From Acetivibrio cellulolyticus CD2 (lineage in GTDB: Bacteria; Bacillota; Clostridia; Acetivibrionales; Acetivibrionaceae), in NCBI RefSeq assembly GCF_000179595.2, contig NZ_JH556657.1, forward strand, positions 250,669 to 314,668: a DNA stretch of 64,000 bases, given 5' to 3'. The translations under genes and the position numbers were made by a program. Below are positions 21,091-31,057 of the stretch, piece after piece (the first letter of the stretch is position 1; each line of letters opens with the position of its first letter). The notes under the pieces were generated by a model. That model was not told the DNA's origin. It searched no databases and was given only the letters and a program-made list of their open reading frames with translations.

Positions 21091-21267
21091 TTATTTGAAC
21101 TTCCTTTTCCTTGCAGCTTCAGATTTCTTTTTTCTTTTAACACTTGGCTTCTCGTAATGCTCCCTTTTTCTTACTTCTGCCAATACGCCTGCCTTAGCGC
21201 ATTGCCTCTTAAACCTCTTAAGAGCACTATCAAGAGACTCATTTTCCTTAACTCTAACTTCAGACAC
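21091..21267 (-). CDS. rpsU: Ribosomal protein S21
   Basis: Small-subunit protein S21: 58 residues starting (GTG) [20 protein letters not shown] and ending in a Lys/Arg-rich tail, as in the family. The GTG at 21267 is chosen because a GGAGGGAGGG site lies just upstream and the resulting length matches S21. The frame stays open further upstream to 21366 (91 codons), but that extension has no homology or SD and should be ignored. It is co-transcribed with yqeY. Confidence 0.96.
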   Translation of the reverse strand: MSEVRVKENESLDSALKRFKRQCAKAGVLAEVRKREHYEKPSVKRKKKSEAARKRKFK

Positions 21268-21641
21268 GTATTTCCCTCCCTCCGATGGTAACAATTGTGC
21301 TAAGACTAAACTACATCGATTACTGTGGATTTTATTGGGAACTAATCTAAATATAGCACACAACATATTATATAATACTAATCAAACCCGTGTCAACAAT
21401 TATTTACTAAGCAATCACGGCAAATTCGCCATTTTAATTCTTTTATACCAGAAAATAATAATTAACACTTCGATTATTGCAATTAATTACAAATAATCCT
21501 CATACCACCGTCTGCATCCACATAAACCATTAAATAGTTTGAACCTAACGATAATGAAATACATTATACCAAAAAAATATTTATTGAGCAATGATTTATT
21601 AATAATCTCATCAATATTTTTTTACCAATGTGATCCTTTCA

Positions 21642-24600
21642 TCAAAGTTGAAACAATTCTCGAATTTCTTCCTCTCTGAGTTTTGTCAAAAGGTTTTCAC
21701 CTGGCTGAATTACATTATTTATAAGGCCTCTCTTTTTCTCTTGAAGCTCATATATCTTTTCTTCAATAGTACCCTTTGTAATAATCTTAAATACCTGAAC
21801 TGCCTTCGTCTGACCAATTCTGTATGCGCGGTCCGTAGCCTGATCTTCAACAGCCGGGTTCCACCACGGATCATAGTGAATAACCATATCAGCACCTGTA
21901 AGATTCAAACCAGTACCTCCAGCTTTTAAGGAAATCAAAAATAAATCGTTTTCACCGTTATTAAACCTATTTACCATATCTATACGTTCTTTTGCTTTAG
22001 TTGAGCCATCGATATAAAAATAACTCTTCCCGGATTCTTTAAGGGCTTTTCCAATAATATCATGCATACTGGTAAACTGTGAAAACAATAGCAATCTATG
22101 TCCGGAATCAATTGAATCCCCAATTATTTCGAGCAGTGTATCCAATTTTCCGCTTCCGCCCTTATAATTTTCAACAAACATAGCTGGATGACAGCATATC
22201 TGCCTTAATCTGGTCAGAAGAGCAAGTATTTTGATTTTGCTTCTTTCAATTCCTTTTTCTCTGATTTCAGCAGCCACCTCGCCCTGTGCCTGCTTTAGAA
22301 AAGCTGCATACAATTTTTTCTGTTCTTTCGTCATATCCGCAACAACTTTGCTCTCGATTTTCTCAGGAAGCTCTTGCAAAACTTCACTCTTAAGTCTTCT
22401 CAATATAAATGGCCTTATAAATCTCGAAAGTGTATTTAAAATCTCCTTATCATTATTTTGAACAATCGGCTTCTCGAACTTTGTGACAAAGCTATTGTGG
22501 CTCATCAGATAACCTGGCATAATAAAATCAAATATCGACCAGAGCTCTGTCAATGAATTCTCAATAGGCGTACCAGTCATTGCAAAATATCCCTTTGCCT
22601 TGAGGCTTTTCACACTATTTGCATTAAGTGTATTGGGATTTTTAATATGCTGTGCCTCATCTACGAATATATAGGAAAAATCCATCTCCCGGTAACGCTC
22701 TATATCCCTCTTCAAGGAGCCATAGGAAGTAACTATAATATCTTTTTCTTTACCGGTGTTTAACAGAATATCCCTTTCAGCTTTTGATCCATAAACAACT
22801 TCTACATTTAAATCAGGAACAAACTTTTCAACTTCGGACTTCCAGTTATACACCAAAGATGTAGGCGCCACAACAAGACACGGCCTTTTGTCTGTTTTTC
22901 GTTCTTCCTTAATAAATGCCAAAACCTGAAGAGTTTTCCCAAGCCCCATATCATCTGCAAGTATTCCGCCAAAACCATAACGCGAAAGAGTTTTAAGCCA
23001 TTTGTATCCAAACTTTTGATAATCTCTCAAAACTTCAGATAGAGTATCATCAAGTTTAAAATCCTGATCCTTAGACTGGGTTATATCTTGTACAAGCTCC
23101 TTAAACCTGTCGTTTCGCTGAAAATCACTCATATTTCTTTCATTAATGAAATTATCAACAAATAATGCCCTGTTCGCAGGCAGGTCCAATAAACCATCCT
23201 TGATTTTTCTGGTATCAAGGCTTAAGTCGTAAATAAGCTTTGAAACATTTATAAGTTCTTCATTATCTATTTTTAAAATCGTGCCATTTTTCAAGCGGTA
23301 ATATTTTTTCTTTTGCTTTATAGAATGAAAAAGGTTATGAAGCTCTGTGTCATCAAAATCTTCTATATTGAAATCAAATTCCAAAAGGTTTGATTCTGTG
23401 TTAAGCCTCACTCCCATCTGCATCTTTTTGACCGACCTGATTTGAATTTTCTTAAACTCTTCAGAATAATAAACCTCTGCGAGAGTTTTTAACTCCTCAA
23501 TTCTTCCATTTAGCAGATCTACAAGCTTCTCATCATCGTCTAGAATCATTAACCCCTTGTTTTCATACATCCCTACAGACTTAAGAAAATCCCAAACCTG
23601 TTCTTCCTGTTCATAATTTCTCATATAGTAATCATCCGTAGACTCTGCTTTACTGTCCAGCGGATTCACAACCGTTTCACCATAACAATGATTAATCTTT
23701 GCACAAACACCATTGCTTATGACATCAAAATAAATCCGTGTAACCAAATCTTTTTGAGTCATTTTTTCTTCCAGATCTGCATCAATAGACACCTTCAATT
23801 TATCTTTATAAGGTTTGAAGAATTCACGAATAAACTGCTCCTGCTCTTTTTTTTGAATCTGAAATATAGGTTTATCCTTACGCAGGCGAATTTTATGGAT
23901 TTTTTCAATAAGTTTGGCCTTATCCTCCGGAATTCTATAAATCCTGTGTGAAAAAGGATTCATAACCAATTCATAATCCCGTGTCAACGGCATAATCTTC
24001 TCATCTTTGTTGTAATCAGCTTCTAGAACAAGCAAATCATCTACTTGCTTTATATCCATTTGGATTTCTAAATCATCAATTACCTCACACATGGCATTGG
24101 GCTGTCCGATTATACCAGTAGGTATTCCGCTGCCTTTTACAATATCAAAATACCTCTTCATATTGTCTTCAATAAGAACTATTCTGTTTGCTCTTATACT
24201 GCCTAAATTCCTATCGCTGGCAAAACCATATGGGTCGTGAAAATTTCTTTCAAATTGTTCCTTTTCGTTTAATTTTATTAAAAAATCCAATATTTCTTTA
24301 TTTAATCCTGAAAAATACATTGTATCCGGCTGAAAAGTAAAATTTATACCAAAATACAGAGGTATTCTTTTATCAATTGCATCAAAAAACTCAGTAAAAT
24401 TCTTAACTTTATAGGGCTTCTCCAACCCAACTTTCAATTCAAGCTGCAAGTATGGAAAATTTGTCTCTAAAACAATATTTTGTTCAATCCATAGATTGGC
24501 TTTTTGCCTTTTCCTCCTAAAATCCAATCCTAATTCTGCAATAGGTAAAAAGTCACTATTTAAAGCACTCTTGCTGTTTAAAAGTTGTCTATTACCCGAA

Positions 24601-24908
24601 ATGCTCTTTTGCTCTCTTTCATCCTCACAGTAATAATTAGCATACTTCATAACAGCTACAATATGTTTGCACGCACCAAAATAAGACCTAAACGCCTCGC
24701 AATCACATCTATAACTTCCCACCGAACCGTTTTCATTTAGTTCTATTTCTACATTATAATCATAAGTTCCCTGTACAATTGCATTAATGCGCCTTTCATC
24801 CTCTATATATTGAAATTTTCTGACATTATTAACTAATTTCATTCCTCGGCTATAAACACCAATATCACTAATTATTCTTTGTATCAACTTATCAGAAAAT
24901 GTTTGCAT
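21642..24908 (-). CDS. SNF2-family helicase with SWIM zinc finger
   Basis: A 1088-residue Swi2/Snf2 ATPase. A SWIM zinc finger lies near residues 68-87 (CDCEAF...GACKHIV, pattern CxCx(n)CxH). The SNF2 core starts near residue 640 with ADDMGLGKTLQ (Walker A), the DEAQ-type Walker B VDEAQHIKNP, TGTPIEN, and the C-terminal helicase part with DPWWNPAVEDQATDRAYRIGQ. Such clostridial proteins are thought to remodel DNA-protein complexes or RNA polymerase; the target is unknown. It stands alone, divergent from the glycosylphosphotransferase at 25132. No methylase or nuclease partner is nearby, so I see no DISARM- or RapA-type system. Confidence 0.93.
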   Translation of the reverse strand: MQTFSDKLIQRIISDIGVYSRGMKLVNNVRKFQYIEDERRINAIVQGTYDYNVEIELNENGSVGSYRCDCEAFRSYFGACKHIVAVMKYANYYCEDEREQKSISGNRQLLNSKSALNSDFLPIAELGLDFRRKRQKANLWIEQNIVLETNFPYLQLELKVGLEKPYKVKNFTEFFDAIDKRIPLYFGINFTFQPDTMYFSGLNKEILDFLIKLNEKEQFERNFHDPYGFASDRNLGSIRANRIVLIEDNMKRYFDIVKGSGIPTGIIGQPNAMCEVIDDLEIQMDIKQVDDLLVLEADYNKDEKIMPLTRDYELVMNPFSHRIYRIPEDKAKLIEKIHKIRLRKDKPIFQIQKKEQEQFIREFFKPYKDKLKVSIDADLEEKMTQKDLVTRIYFDVISNGVCAKINHCYGETVVNPLDSKAESTDDYYMRNYEQEEQVWDFLKSVGMYENKGLMILDDDEKLVDLLNGRIEELKTLAEVYYSEEFKKIQIRSVKKMQMGVRLNTESNLLEFDFNIEDFDDTELHNLFHSIKQKKKYYRLKNGTILKIDNEELINVSKLIYDLSLDTRKIKDGLLDLPANRALFVDNFINERNMSDFQRNDRFKELVQDITQSKDQDFKLDDTLSEVLRDYQKFGYKWLKTLSRYGFGGILADDMGLGKTLQVLAFIKEERKTDKRPCLVVAPTSLVYNWKSEVEKFVPDLNVEVVYGSKAERDILLNTGKEKDIIVTSYGSLKRDIERYREMDFSYIFVDEAQHIKNPNTLNANSVKSLKAKGYFAMTGTPIENSLTELWSIFDFIMPGYLMSHNSFVTKFEKPIVQNNDKEILNTLSRFIRPFILRRLKSEVLQELPEKIESKVVADMTKEQKKLYAAFLKQAQGEVAAEIREKGIERSKIKILALLTRLRQICCHPAMFVENYKGGSGKLDTLLEIIGDSIDSGHRLLLFSQFTSMHDIIGKALKESGKSYFYIDGSTKAKERIDMVNRFNNGENDLFLISLKAGGTGLNLTGADMVIHYDPWWNPAVEDQATDRAYRIGQTKAVQVFKIITKGTIEEKIYELQEKKRGLINNVIQPGENLLTKLREEEIRELFQL

Positions 24909-25131
24909 GTCCTTTTCCTTTCAATCATAATGAAATTCTTAACGATACTAATGTTAGCATATAGACCATTTATTTTCAACTTACTCATATAGCAACGTTA
25001 GTAAGCAAATTTTAACTAATAAATTTTCAAAATAAAGTTTCAAGTCTTTATTTTTCTACGATTTAGTGCTAAAATATTCCTTATAGATATAACTTTTTTG
25101 TATATTTAATTATTAGTGAGGGCGGAGAAGT

Positions 25132-26529
25132 ATGCATAAACTAAATAAACAAGCTTATACAAATGTCATTCAGCTTCAATTGGACATAATTTTTTTATTT
25201 CTATCATATTTCATTTCATATTACATAACTTCACAGTTTACCAATCTTTGTAATATAAAGGAATATCTCTGGATATTGATCGTATTTATACCAGTATGGA
25301 TGTTTAGTATGGAAACTTTGGGAATGTATAATACAACCACCTTTTGCTATTTCGACAGAATAATTCGTAATTCTCTGTTTTCAACATTTATCTCAAGTTT
25401 GTTTCTTTCCTCCATGATATTCTTTGTAAAAGAGACAATGTTTAGCAGATTCTTGTTTGTAATTTATGTAATCTGCACATTAACTTTACTGCTTTCTGAA
25501 AGACTACTTTATATATTTTATATAAAAAGAAGCTCTCGACATACAAATACAGCTCTGAGAGTTATTATTGCAGGTTCACCTAATGTCGCCCGCCAATTCA
25601 CAAACTATATACAAAAAACCAATATAAATATGAATATACTCGGTTATGTCCGTGTTGACTCAAAAGATTCCAAATCACCCTATGTATTAGGTCATATAGA
25701 CAACCTTGAGGAGATTATTAAGAAAAATATTGTCGATGAGGTTGTTTTTGCGCTTCCTAAGAATTATACAGGAGAAGTTGAACAATATGTACTTCTGTGT
25801 GAAGAAATGGGTATTACCGTTCGAATGGTACTTAACCTTTATGACTTAAAAATCTCCAAAACCCACCTTACCTGTATCGGAACTTTGCCTATGCTAACAT
25901 TCCATACAGTATCACTAAACCGCACCCAGCTGTGTTTTAAACGTTTTATAGATATTTGCGGTGCACTGGTAGGACTCTTTTTAACAGGTATAATCTCCAT
26001 ATTTGTTGGTGTTGCGATAAAACTTGATTCACCTGGACCTGTTATATTTGCTCAAAATAGAGTTGGCCTTAACGGAAGAGTATTCAAGCTTTACAAATTC
26101 CGTTCAATGTGCACAGATGCTGATAATAAAAAAACTGAGCTCTCAAAAATGAACGAAGTAGGCGGAGGGCTTATGTTTAAAATTAAGAACGACCCTCGAA
26201 TAACAAAAGTAGGAAGGTTTTTAAGAAAGACAAGCCTTGATGAGTTCCCTCAGTTTATAAACGTGCTCAAAGGCGATATGAGCCTTGTTGGTACAAGACC
26301 TCCAACATTGGATGAAGTCAGCAAATATGAAGCTTACCACAGACGCAGAATAAGTATAAAGCCTGGTTTAACAGGACTTTGGCAAGTAAGCGGCCGCAGC
26401 AGCATTACAGATTTTGATGAAGTTGTAAAGCTTGATACAAAATATATAGACGAATGGTCCATATGGCTTGACGTAAAGATTATTCTTAAAACTGTTCTTA
26501 ACATATTTAAAAAAGATGGAGCTTATTAA
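25132..26529 (+). CDS. Polyprenyl glycosylphosphotransferase (exopolysaccharide initiation)
   Basis: A 465-residue WbaP/CpsE-like enzyme that transfers a sugar-1-phosphate to undecaprenyl phosphate, the first step of exopolysaccharide or S-layer glycan synthesis. It has four N-terminal membrane segments, a nucleotide-binding-like middle domain (about 135-250), one more membrane segment (about 270-295) and the conserved C-terminal transferase: SPGPVIFAQNRVG, KLYKFRSM, LRKTSLDEFPQ, GDMSLVGTRPP and KPGLTGLWQVSGRS. The ATG follows a GGCGGAG site by a short gap. Its last codons form half of a perfect palindrome shared with the convergent VanZ-like gene. A paralogue lies at 62070. Confidence 0.95.
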   Translation: MHKLNKQAYTNVIQLQLDIIFLFLSYFISYYITSQFTNLCNIKEYLWILIVFIPVWMFSMETLGMYNTTTFCYFDRIIRNSLFSTFISSLFLSSMIFFVKETMFSRFLFVIYVICTLTLLLSERLLYIFYIKRSSRHTNTALRVIIAGSPNVARQFTNYIQKTNINMNILGYVRVDSKDSKSPYVLGHIDNLEEIIKKNIVDEVVFALPKNYTGEVEQYVLLCEEMGITVRMVLNLYDLKISKTHLTCIGTLPMLTFHTVSLNRTQLCFKRFIDICGALVGLFLTGIISIFVGVAIKLDSPGPVIFAQNRVGLNGRVFKLYKFRSMCTDADNKKTELSKMNEVGGGLMFKIKNDPRITKVGRFLRKTSLDEFPQFINVLKGDMSLVGTRPPTLDEVSKYEAYHRRRISIKPGLTGLWQVSGRSSITDFDEVVKLDTKYIDEWSIWLDVKIILKTVLNIFKKDGAY

Positions 26530-26546
26530 TAAGCTCCATCTTTTTT
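26509..26546. terminator. Perfect 38-nt palindromic terminator inside two coding ends
   Basis: Left arm AAAAAAGATGGAGCTTATT is exactly complementary to the next 19 nt, with A6/T6 tracts at the ends, so it can terminate in both directions. It contains the last codons and stops of the convergent genes ending at 26529 (+) and 26526 (-), which therefore share the C-terminal KKDGAY. Confidence 0.9.
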
Positions 26547-27011
26547 AAGTTTTCCAAATAATCTTGTATTAAATAAAATAGTCAAAACTGCAGTAAGTGC
26601 TCCTGATGTGTCAATTAAAACATCTTTTACTTGTGGGTTACGTCCGGGTATATGACTCTGATAAAACTCATCTGCTGCTGCAACAACAAATACAAAGAAT
26701 AATGTGAACATTGAAACCTTTTTAAGTCCTATTTTCCTTAGTTTTAGCGACCTAAACGTTAATGTCGCCAAAATTGCATACTCTGTAAAATGCAGAATCT
26801 TTCTAAATATGTAATTACGATTTTTATAAAGCCATTCATTATTCTCAATAAAGTTCCGTAAGCCCACTTTACTAACCAAAAAATCAACAATGCGTTCTGA
26901 TATGCTAACAGAGTTTTGTCCTTTCTGAGTTGAAAATGCAAATATTATTACTACCATTATAACAACTAGTATACTTGAGGCCAGTAGAGCCAAATTAACT
27001 TTCTTTCTCAT
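26526..27011 (-). CDS. VanZ-like membrane protein
   Basis: A 161-residue protein with about four membrane segments (residues 7-27, 68-85, 95-115, 130-150) and the VanZ-type signature FRKILHFTEYAILATL followed by DEFYQSHIPGRNPQVKDVLID. VanZ-like proteins are membrane proteins of unknown biochemical role; one confers teicoplanin resistance, and many lie in cell-envelope loci. The gene overlaps the end of the convergent glycosylphosphotransferase by 4 bp. Co-location with that enzyme suggests an envelope role; this is inference. Confidence 0.88.
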   Translation of the reverse strand: MRKKVNLALLASSILVVIMVVIIFAFSTQKGQNSVSISERIVDFLVSKVGLRNFIENNEWLYKNRNYIFRKILHFTEYAILATLTFRSLKLRKIGLKKVSMFTLFFVFVVAAADEFYQSHIPGRNPQVKDVLIDTSGALTAVLTILFNTRLFGKLKKDGAY

Positions 27012-27273
27012 TTAGCAAGTCCTTTCGTGCGTTTAATATGTTCTTCCTGTTGTGTGTATGAAAGTTTATACGTATAATTAATACGTTTAGCACAACTATT
27101 ATATATAATTTTACTTTATTATTCCATACATTTATCATTCTACTCAAATAAACTATCTCTGCCAGAAATGTATGAACATTTTATCCCTGCCATAGAAGGA
27201 AGTTTTCAAAATTTGTCGAATAATTATAATGTAACCTAATAGCAAATTTAACTTAATAGAGGAGAAAATGCTA

Positions 27274-28797
27274 ATGGAAAAAAACTCAATTCTGATGCAA
27301 AACGAAATGGAAGCTAATAAGTTTTCTTCAATCGTTACACTATGCTCAAATGTGTTTATTTTAGCTGCTTATATTCTAAATCTTGCAGGTATCTTCGTAG
27401 TACCTATGTTGGATATGACAATCGCCTCAATTGCATCTGGAATTTTACTTTCTATACCAATTTTAATTGTTGTAGTACTAAAACAACAAGGTTCATGGGT
27501 TAAATATGTGACAGTGACATCAGTTGTACTTATGGTAAGCATAATAACAGTAATTTTAAAGTATCATGTTGTCGTATTATTTGCTTTTCCGCTGGCAGTA
27601 TCAAGCCTATTCTTTTCAAGAAAGCTAAGTTGGTATACATCCATATTATCTGTTGTCTTTATTTCAGCTGCCCAAGCGCTATCCTTTACAACTACTGGTG
27701 TTAATGATCGTAACTTTGATACTATAAATGGCCTAGTAATATTCGGCATATTACCCAAAGCACTTGAATTATCAATGATGTCCGTCATATTTATAATACT
27801 GTCAAAAAGGACACGCAAGATGCTTGGCAACATGATGGGAGCAAAAGAGCAGGAAGAAATGCTCGAAAAGATGATTGCAGTTACAACAAAATCAACTGAT
27901 GTATCTAACACATTGGCTCAATCTGTAAACAGCCTTTCATTAATGACTGAAAACACGACTAAATCAAATCAAGATATAGCTTTACGTACAACAAAACTTG
28001 CAGAAGGATCAAAAAGTTCAATAAAATGTATGGAAGATGCCTCATCCGAAGTCACAAACATGTCTGAAAATTTGCAAAAGATAACAGATGAAAGCAACCA
28101 AATAGGCGCTCTTTCAGAGCAAGTTAAAAAACTAACGGAAAACAATGAGCAGGTTATGTTCAATGCTGTAGAGAAAATGAGCGCTATTGCTATAGCAACC
28201 AAACAGAGCAAGGAAATTATTGCCAAACTCGAACAGCGCTCCAGTGAAATATCTAATTTTGTTGAGGTAATCACTCAAATATCAGAGCAAACAAACTTAC
28301 TTGCAATCAATGCCGCCATTGAATCAGCCAGAGCCGGTGAACAAGGCAAAGGTTTTTCTGTAGTAGCGCAGGAGATTAGAAACCTGGCAGAGGAAGCCCA
28401 AAAGGCTGCCAAAGATATCTCCCTATCAGTAAATAAGATTATAGTAGATACCCAAGAAGCTGTCAGCTCCATGGATAACGGTTCTGAGCTTGTAGACATG
28501 GGACTTGCAATCATTGAAGAGGCTCGTAACTCTTTTACCAAGGTAGCTGATGCCAACAAGGATATTAATAATATGCTCACTGTAGTTAACGGAGATACTT
28601 TAGAAACAGCAGAACTTAGCAAAAAAATTGTTGATTTAATGGCAGATGTTAAGAATACCAACACAAATGCACTATATGACATTGAGCAGATTGCCCTGGC
28701 GAGCGGAAAGCTGGTAGCCTCTATGGAGGAAGTTGACACAGCTGTTGGCGATATTGAGACAATGTCCAAAGAGCTGCTGGAGGTAGTTCAAAAGTAA
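27274..28797 (+). CDS. Methyl-accepting chemotaxis protein without large sensor domain
   Basis: A 507-residue chemoreceptor. The N-terminal 190 residues consist of about six closely packed membrane segments with only short loops, so there is no periplasmic-type sensor domain. The C-terminal part is an MCP signalling helix pair with the hairpin tip EQTNLLAINAAIESARAGEQ. Receptors of this shape may sense membrane or energy state; that is inference. The ATG at 27274 is preferred because GGAG lies 9-10 nt upstream; the ATG at 27268 is only 3 nt from it. No other chemotaxis gene is adjacent. Confidence 0.92.
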   Translation: MEKNSILMQNEMEANKFSSIVTLCSNVFILAAYILNLAGIFVVPMLDMTIASIASGILLSIPILIVVVLKQQGSWVKYVTVTSVVLMVSIITVILKYHVVVLFAFPLAVSSLFFSRKLSWYTSILSVVFISAAQALSFTTTGVNDRNFDTINGLVIFGILPKALELSMMSVIFIILSKRTRKMLGNMMGAKEQEEMLEKMIAVTTKSTDVSNTLAQSVNSLSLMTENTTKSNQDIALRTTKLAEGSKSSIKCMEDASSEVTNMSENLQKITDESNQIGALSEQVKKLTENNEQVMFNAVEKMSAIAIATKQSKEIIAKLEQRSSEISNFVEVITQISEQTNLLAINAAIESARAGEQGKGFSVVAQEIRNLAEEAQKAAKDISLSVNKIIVDTQEAVSSMDNGSELVDMGLAIIEEARNSFTKVADANKDINNMLTVVNGDTLETAELSKKIVDLMADVKNTNTNALYDIEQIALASGKLVASMEEVDTAVGDIETMSKELLEVVQK

Positions 28798-28818
28798 GTT
28801 ATATATTGCACACATGTC

Positions 28819-28842
28819 GGGCGAGACCCATGCGTCTCGCCC
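28819..28842. terminator. GC-rich hairpin between convergent genes
   Basis: GGGCGAGAC and GTCTCGCCC pair perfectly over a 6-nt loop, between the chemoreceptor stop (28797) and the marR stop (28850). No clear T-run follows on either strand, so it may be a weak terminator or an RNA-stabilising hairpin. Confidence 0.55.
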
Positions 28843-28849
28843 TCAGTCA

Positions 28850-29317
28850 TTATTCATTTTCAATTTTTGTTTCATTCAGATACAAACATACTTGGTCTAA
28901 CAATTCAATTAATTCTTTGCTTTGCTCTTCGCCGAGTCGCTCAATCAGGCCTGAAAACAAAGCATCATAGTAAATCATCACTTTCTGAACAAATTTTTCC
29001 CCTTTGTCCGTAAGTTTGATATCTACAACCCTTTTATCTTTGGCATCCGCACATCGTTCAATATACCCCTTGCCACTCAAGCTTTTTATCAATTCAGTCA
29101 CTGTTGGCGACGTAACCTGCAACTTATTACTAATTTGTGAAACATTGATGACCTGCTGACTGTCATGTGAAAGAGACCCAATGCAAAGCAAAACACGTAC
29201 TTCACTGTTTTTCATACCTAATGCAGGTTGCATTTTACGTTCTGCTCTTACTAAGTTTTCAAATGTATCGACAAACCTATTAACAGTATTATTGGATTGG
29301 TTTTGCAATAAGTTCAC
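28850..29317 (-). CDS. MarR-family transcriptional regulator
   Basis: A 155-residue winged-helix regulator. The recognition region ISNKLQVTSPTVTELIKSLSGKGYIER and the wing DAKDKRVVDIKLTDKGEKF are typical MarR features, with dimerisation helices at both ends. It lies 99 bp downstream of the MFS exporter and has its own promoter with an inverted repeat just past the -10 box. It most likely represses itself and the exporter, released by a small toxic ligand. The ligand is unknown. Confidence 0.93.
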   Translation of the reverse strand: MNLLQNQSNNTVNRFVDTFENLVRAERKMQPALGMKNSEVRVLLCIGSLSHDSQQVINVSQISNKLQVTSPTVTELIKSLSGKGYIERCADAKDKRVVDIKLTDKGEKFVQKVMIYYDALFSGLIERLGEEQSKELIELLDQVCLYLNETKIENE

Positions 29318-29329
29318 CTCGTTCGTGTT

Positions 29330-29388
29330 GGTATATATTTAATGTTTCATATATACCCTATTATACACTAACGTTGCATATTCAACAA
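29330..29388 (-). promoter_or_regulatory. marR promoter with operator-like inverted repeat
   Basis: Minus-strand -35 TTGTTG (29383-29388) and -10 TATAAT (29360-29365) are separated by 17 bp. Just downstream, GGTATATAT (29330-29338) and ATATATACC (29349-29357) form an inverted repeat with a 10-bp spacer across the expected +1. This fits autoregulation by MarR. Confidence 0.6.
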
Positions 29389-29416
29389 TGCCTCAAAAGC
29401 AAGTATATGTATCTTT

Positions 29417-31027
29417 TTAGCTTACCATCTCCATGTCGTCATCTTCATTATCTTTGTTCTCTGGTTCAGTTTCAGCAACCCCCCCTGGCTTCACTTTCAA
29501 AAATAATGAAAGTACAACACCAACAAATAAGAGGAAAGCGCCTATATAAAATACCCATGATAAGGCTTGCCCCATTGCCGTACGAACCATATCCATCATG
29601 TCAACAAATATCTGTTGGACCTGACTAGGCAGGCTTGCCTGTATTGCTTCAAGCTTATTCTTGTCCAATAACAACTGGGGAGTGGCCATCGTTTTAATTT
29701 TTTCTGCTGTTGCACCATCCAATTTTGTGAAGTCAGGCCCTGCACCTGATGCCATAGCTTTTCCCATATTACTTGCTATAGATGCATTCATAATCGATCC
29801 AAAAACAGCTATAAATATCGTCCCACCCAAGTTTCTGAATAGAGTGCATGTTGCTGTAACAACACCTAGTTGTGAAGGTGGCGAAGAATTTTGTGCAGCG
29901 GTCGTGAAAACTGTCATACCAAATCCAAGTCCTACACCAAAAATAATCAGACTGACAGCAGCCCAGACAACATTATTCATATTGGCCATAATCACCATAC
30001 TACCGCTCATCGCACCTAAGCCTAATGCTGCAAAAAGCCTGTAATTACCTGTTTTTGACAGCCACCGCCCGGATAATGCACTGAAGATAATCATCATAAT
30101 TGACATAGGAATGTTTAACAACCCAGATTGCGTAGCTGACATACCTTTTACTCCCTGAATGTAGAAAGGAATATATGACATAGCCCCCATCATGCCACCA
30201 CTCATCACAAAACTGGCAACATTGGAAATTGTGACACCCTTGTTTTTAAAGATTGAGAGAGGCATAATCGGGAACTTAGCCTTACTTTCAACAATAATCA
30301 ACATTATAACACCTAGCAAGGTTGCTGTAAAAAGTCCTATAATTTGTGGTGAACCCCATGCGTATTTTGACCCAGCCCATGAGAATCCTAAAATTAGACC
30401 TGTAATGGTAATTGTCAGAAAGACTGATCCCAAATAGTCAATGGACTCTTTGCTATTCCCCTCTGCCTTAGGAAACATTCTCCATATCATTACAAAAGCA
30501 ATAACTCCTACGGGTAAAAACATCCAAAAAAGCCATTTCCACGCAACAAAATCAACCAGAACGCCGCCGAGCACTGGTCCAAGAATGCTCGAAAGACCAA
30601 ATATAGCCATCATGGTCCCCGTCCATTTCGCTCTTTCTTCCGGAGGATACAAATCACCTATTGCAGTCAAAGTGATGGACATCAGCATGCCGCCACCAAT
30701 ACCTTGAATCCCACGGAAAATAATCATTTGAAAAATATTCCCAGATAGTCCTGTTAAAAATGAACCCACCAAAAAAACGGAAATCCCGAAGAGTAAAAAC
30801 TTCTTCCTCCCATAGATATCGGATAACTTTCCAAATATAATGGTCGAGATGGTTGACGTAAGCATATAAATGGTAATAACCCAGGAATAATACGTCATAC
30901 CCCCTAGTTGTGCAATAATTTTGGGCAATGCTGCACTGATAATGGTCTGGTTAATGGATGCGAAAAACATGGTGGCCATTAGCGCTATCATGACCAGCAT
31001 TTTTTTCTTGTTTGTTAGTTCTTGCAT
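29417..31027 (-). CDS. MFS multidrug exporter, 14-TM DHA2 (EmrB/QacA) type
   Basis: A 536-residue major facilitator with about 14 membrane segments. Family motifs: GKLSDIYGRKKFLLFG (motif A), RGIQGIGGGMLM (motif B-like) and LGPVLGGVLVD (motif C, typical of drug:H+ antiporters). A long loop of about 80 residues precedes the last segment, as in DHA2 members. It probably exports amphipathic drugs or cell-made lipophilic compounds. It is followed by marR and has a promoter with a large palindrome at the transcription start. Substrate not predictable. Confidence 0.93.
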   Translation of the reverse strand: MQELTNKKKMLVMIALMATMFFASINQTIISAALPKIIAQLGGMTYYSWVITIYMLTSTISTIIFGKLSDIYGRKKFLLFGISVFLVGSFLTGLSGNIFQMIIFRGIQGIGGGMLMSITLTAIGDLYPPEERAKWTGTMMAIFGLSSILGPVLGGVLVDFVAWKWLFWMFLPVGVIAFVMIWRMFPKAEGNSKESIDYLGSVFLTITITGLILGFSWAGSKYAWGSPQIIGLFTATLLGVIMLIIVESKAKFPIMPLSIFKNKGVTISNVASFVMSGGMMGAMSYIPFYIQGVKGMSATQSGLLNIPMSIMMIIFSALSGRWLSKTGNYRLFAALGLGAMSGSMVIMANMNNVVWAAVSLIIFGVGLGFGMTVFTTAAQNSSPPSQLGVVTATCTLFRNLGGTIFIAVFGSIMNASIASNMGKAMASGAGPDFTKLDGATAEKIKTMATPQLLLDKNKLEAIQASLPSQVQQIFVDMMDMVRTAMGQALSWVFYIGAFLLFVGVVLSLFLKVKPGGVAETEPENKDNEDDDMEMVS

Positions 31028-31057
31028 AAATTACCTCTCTCTCTATTCTCAATTGTA

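Noticed and set aside
21268-21366. Longer 91-codon start for rpsU
   Set aside because: The extension has no SD or homology; the GTG at 21267 gives a normal 58-residue S21.
21642-24908. SNF2 helicase as part of a phage-defence system
   Set aside because: No methylase, nuclease or other defence partner is adjacent, and SWIM-SNF2 proteins are common housekeeping genes in clostridia.
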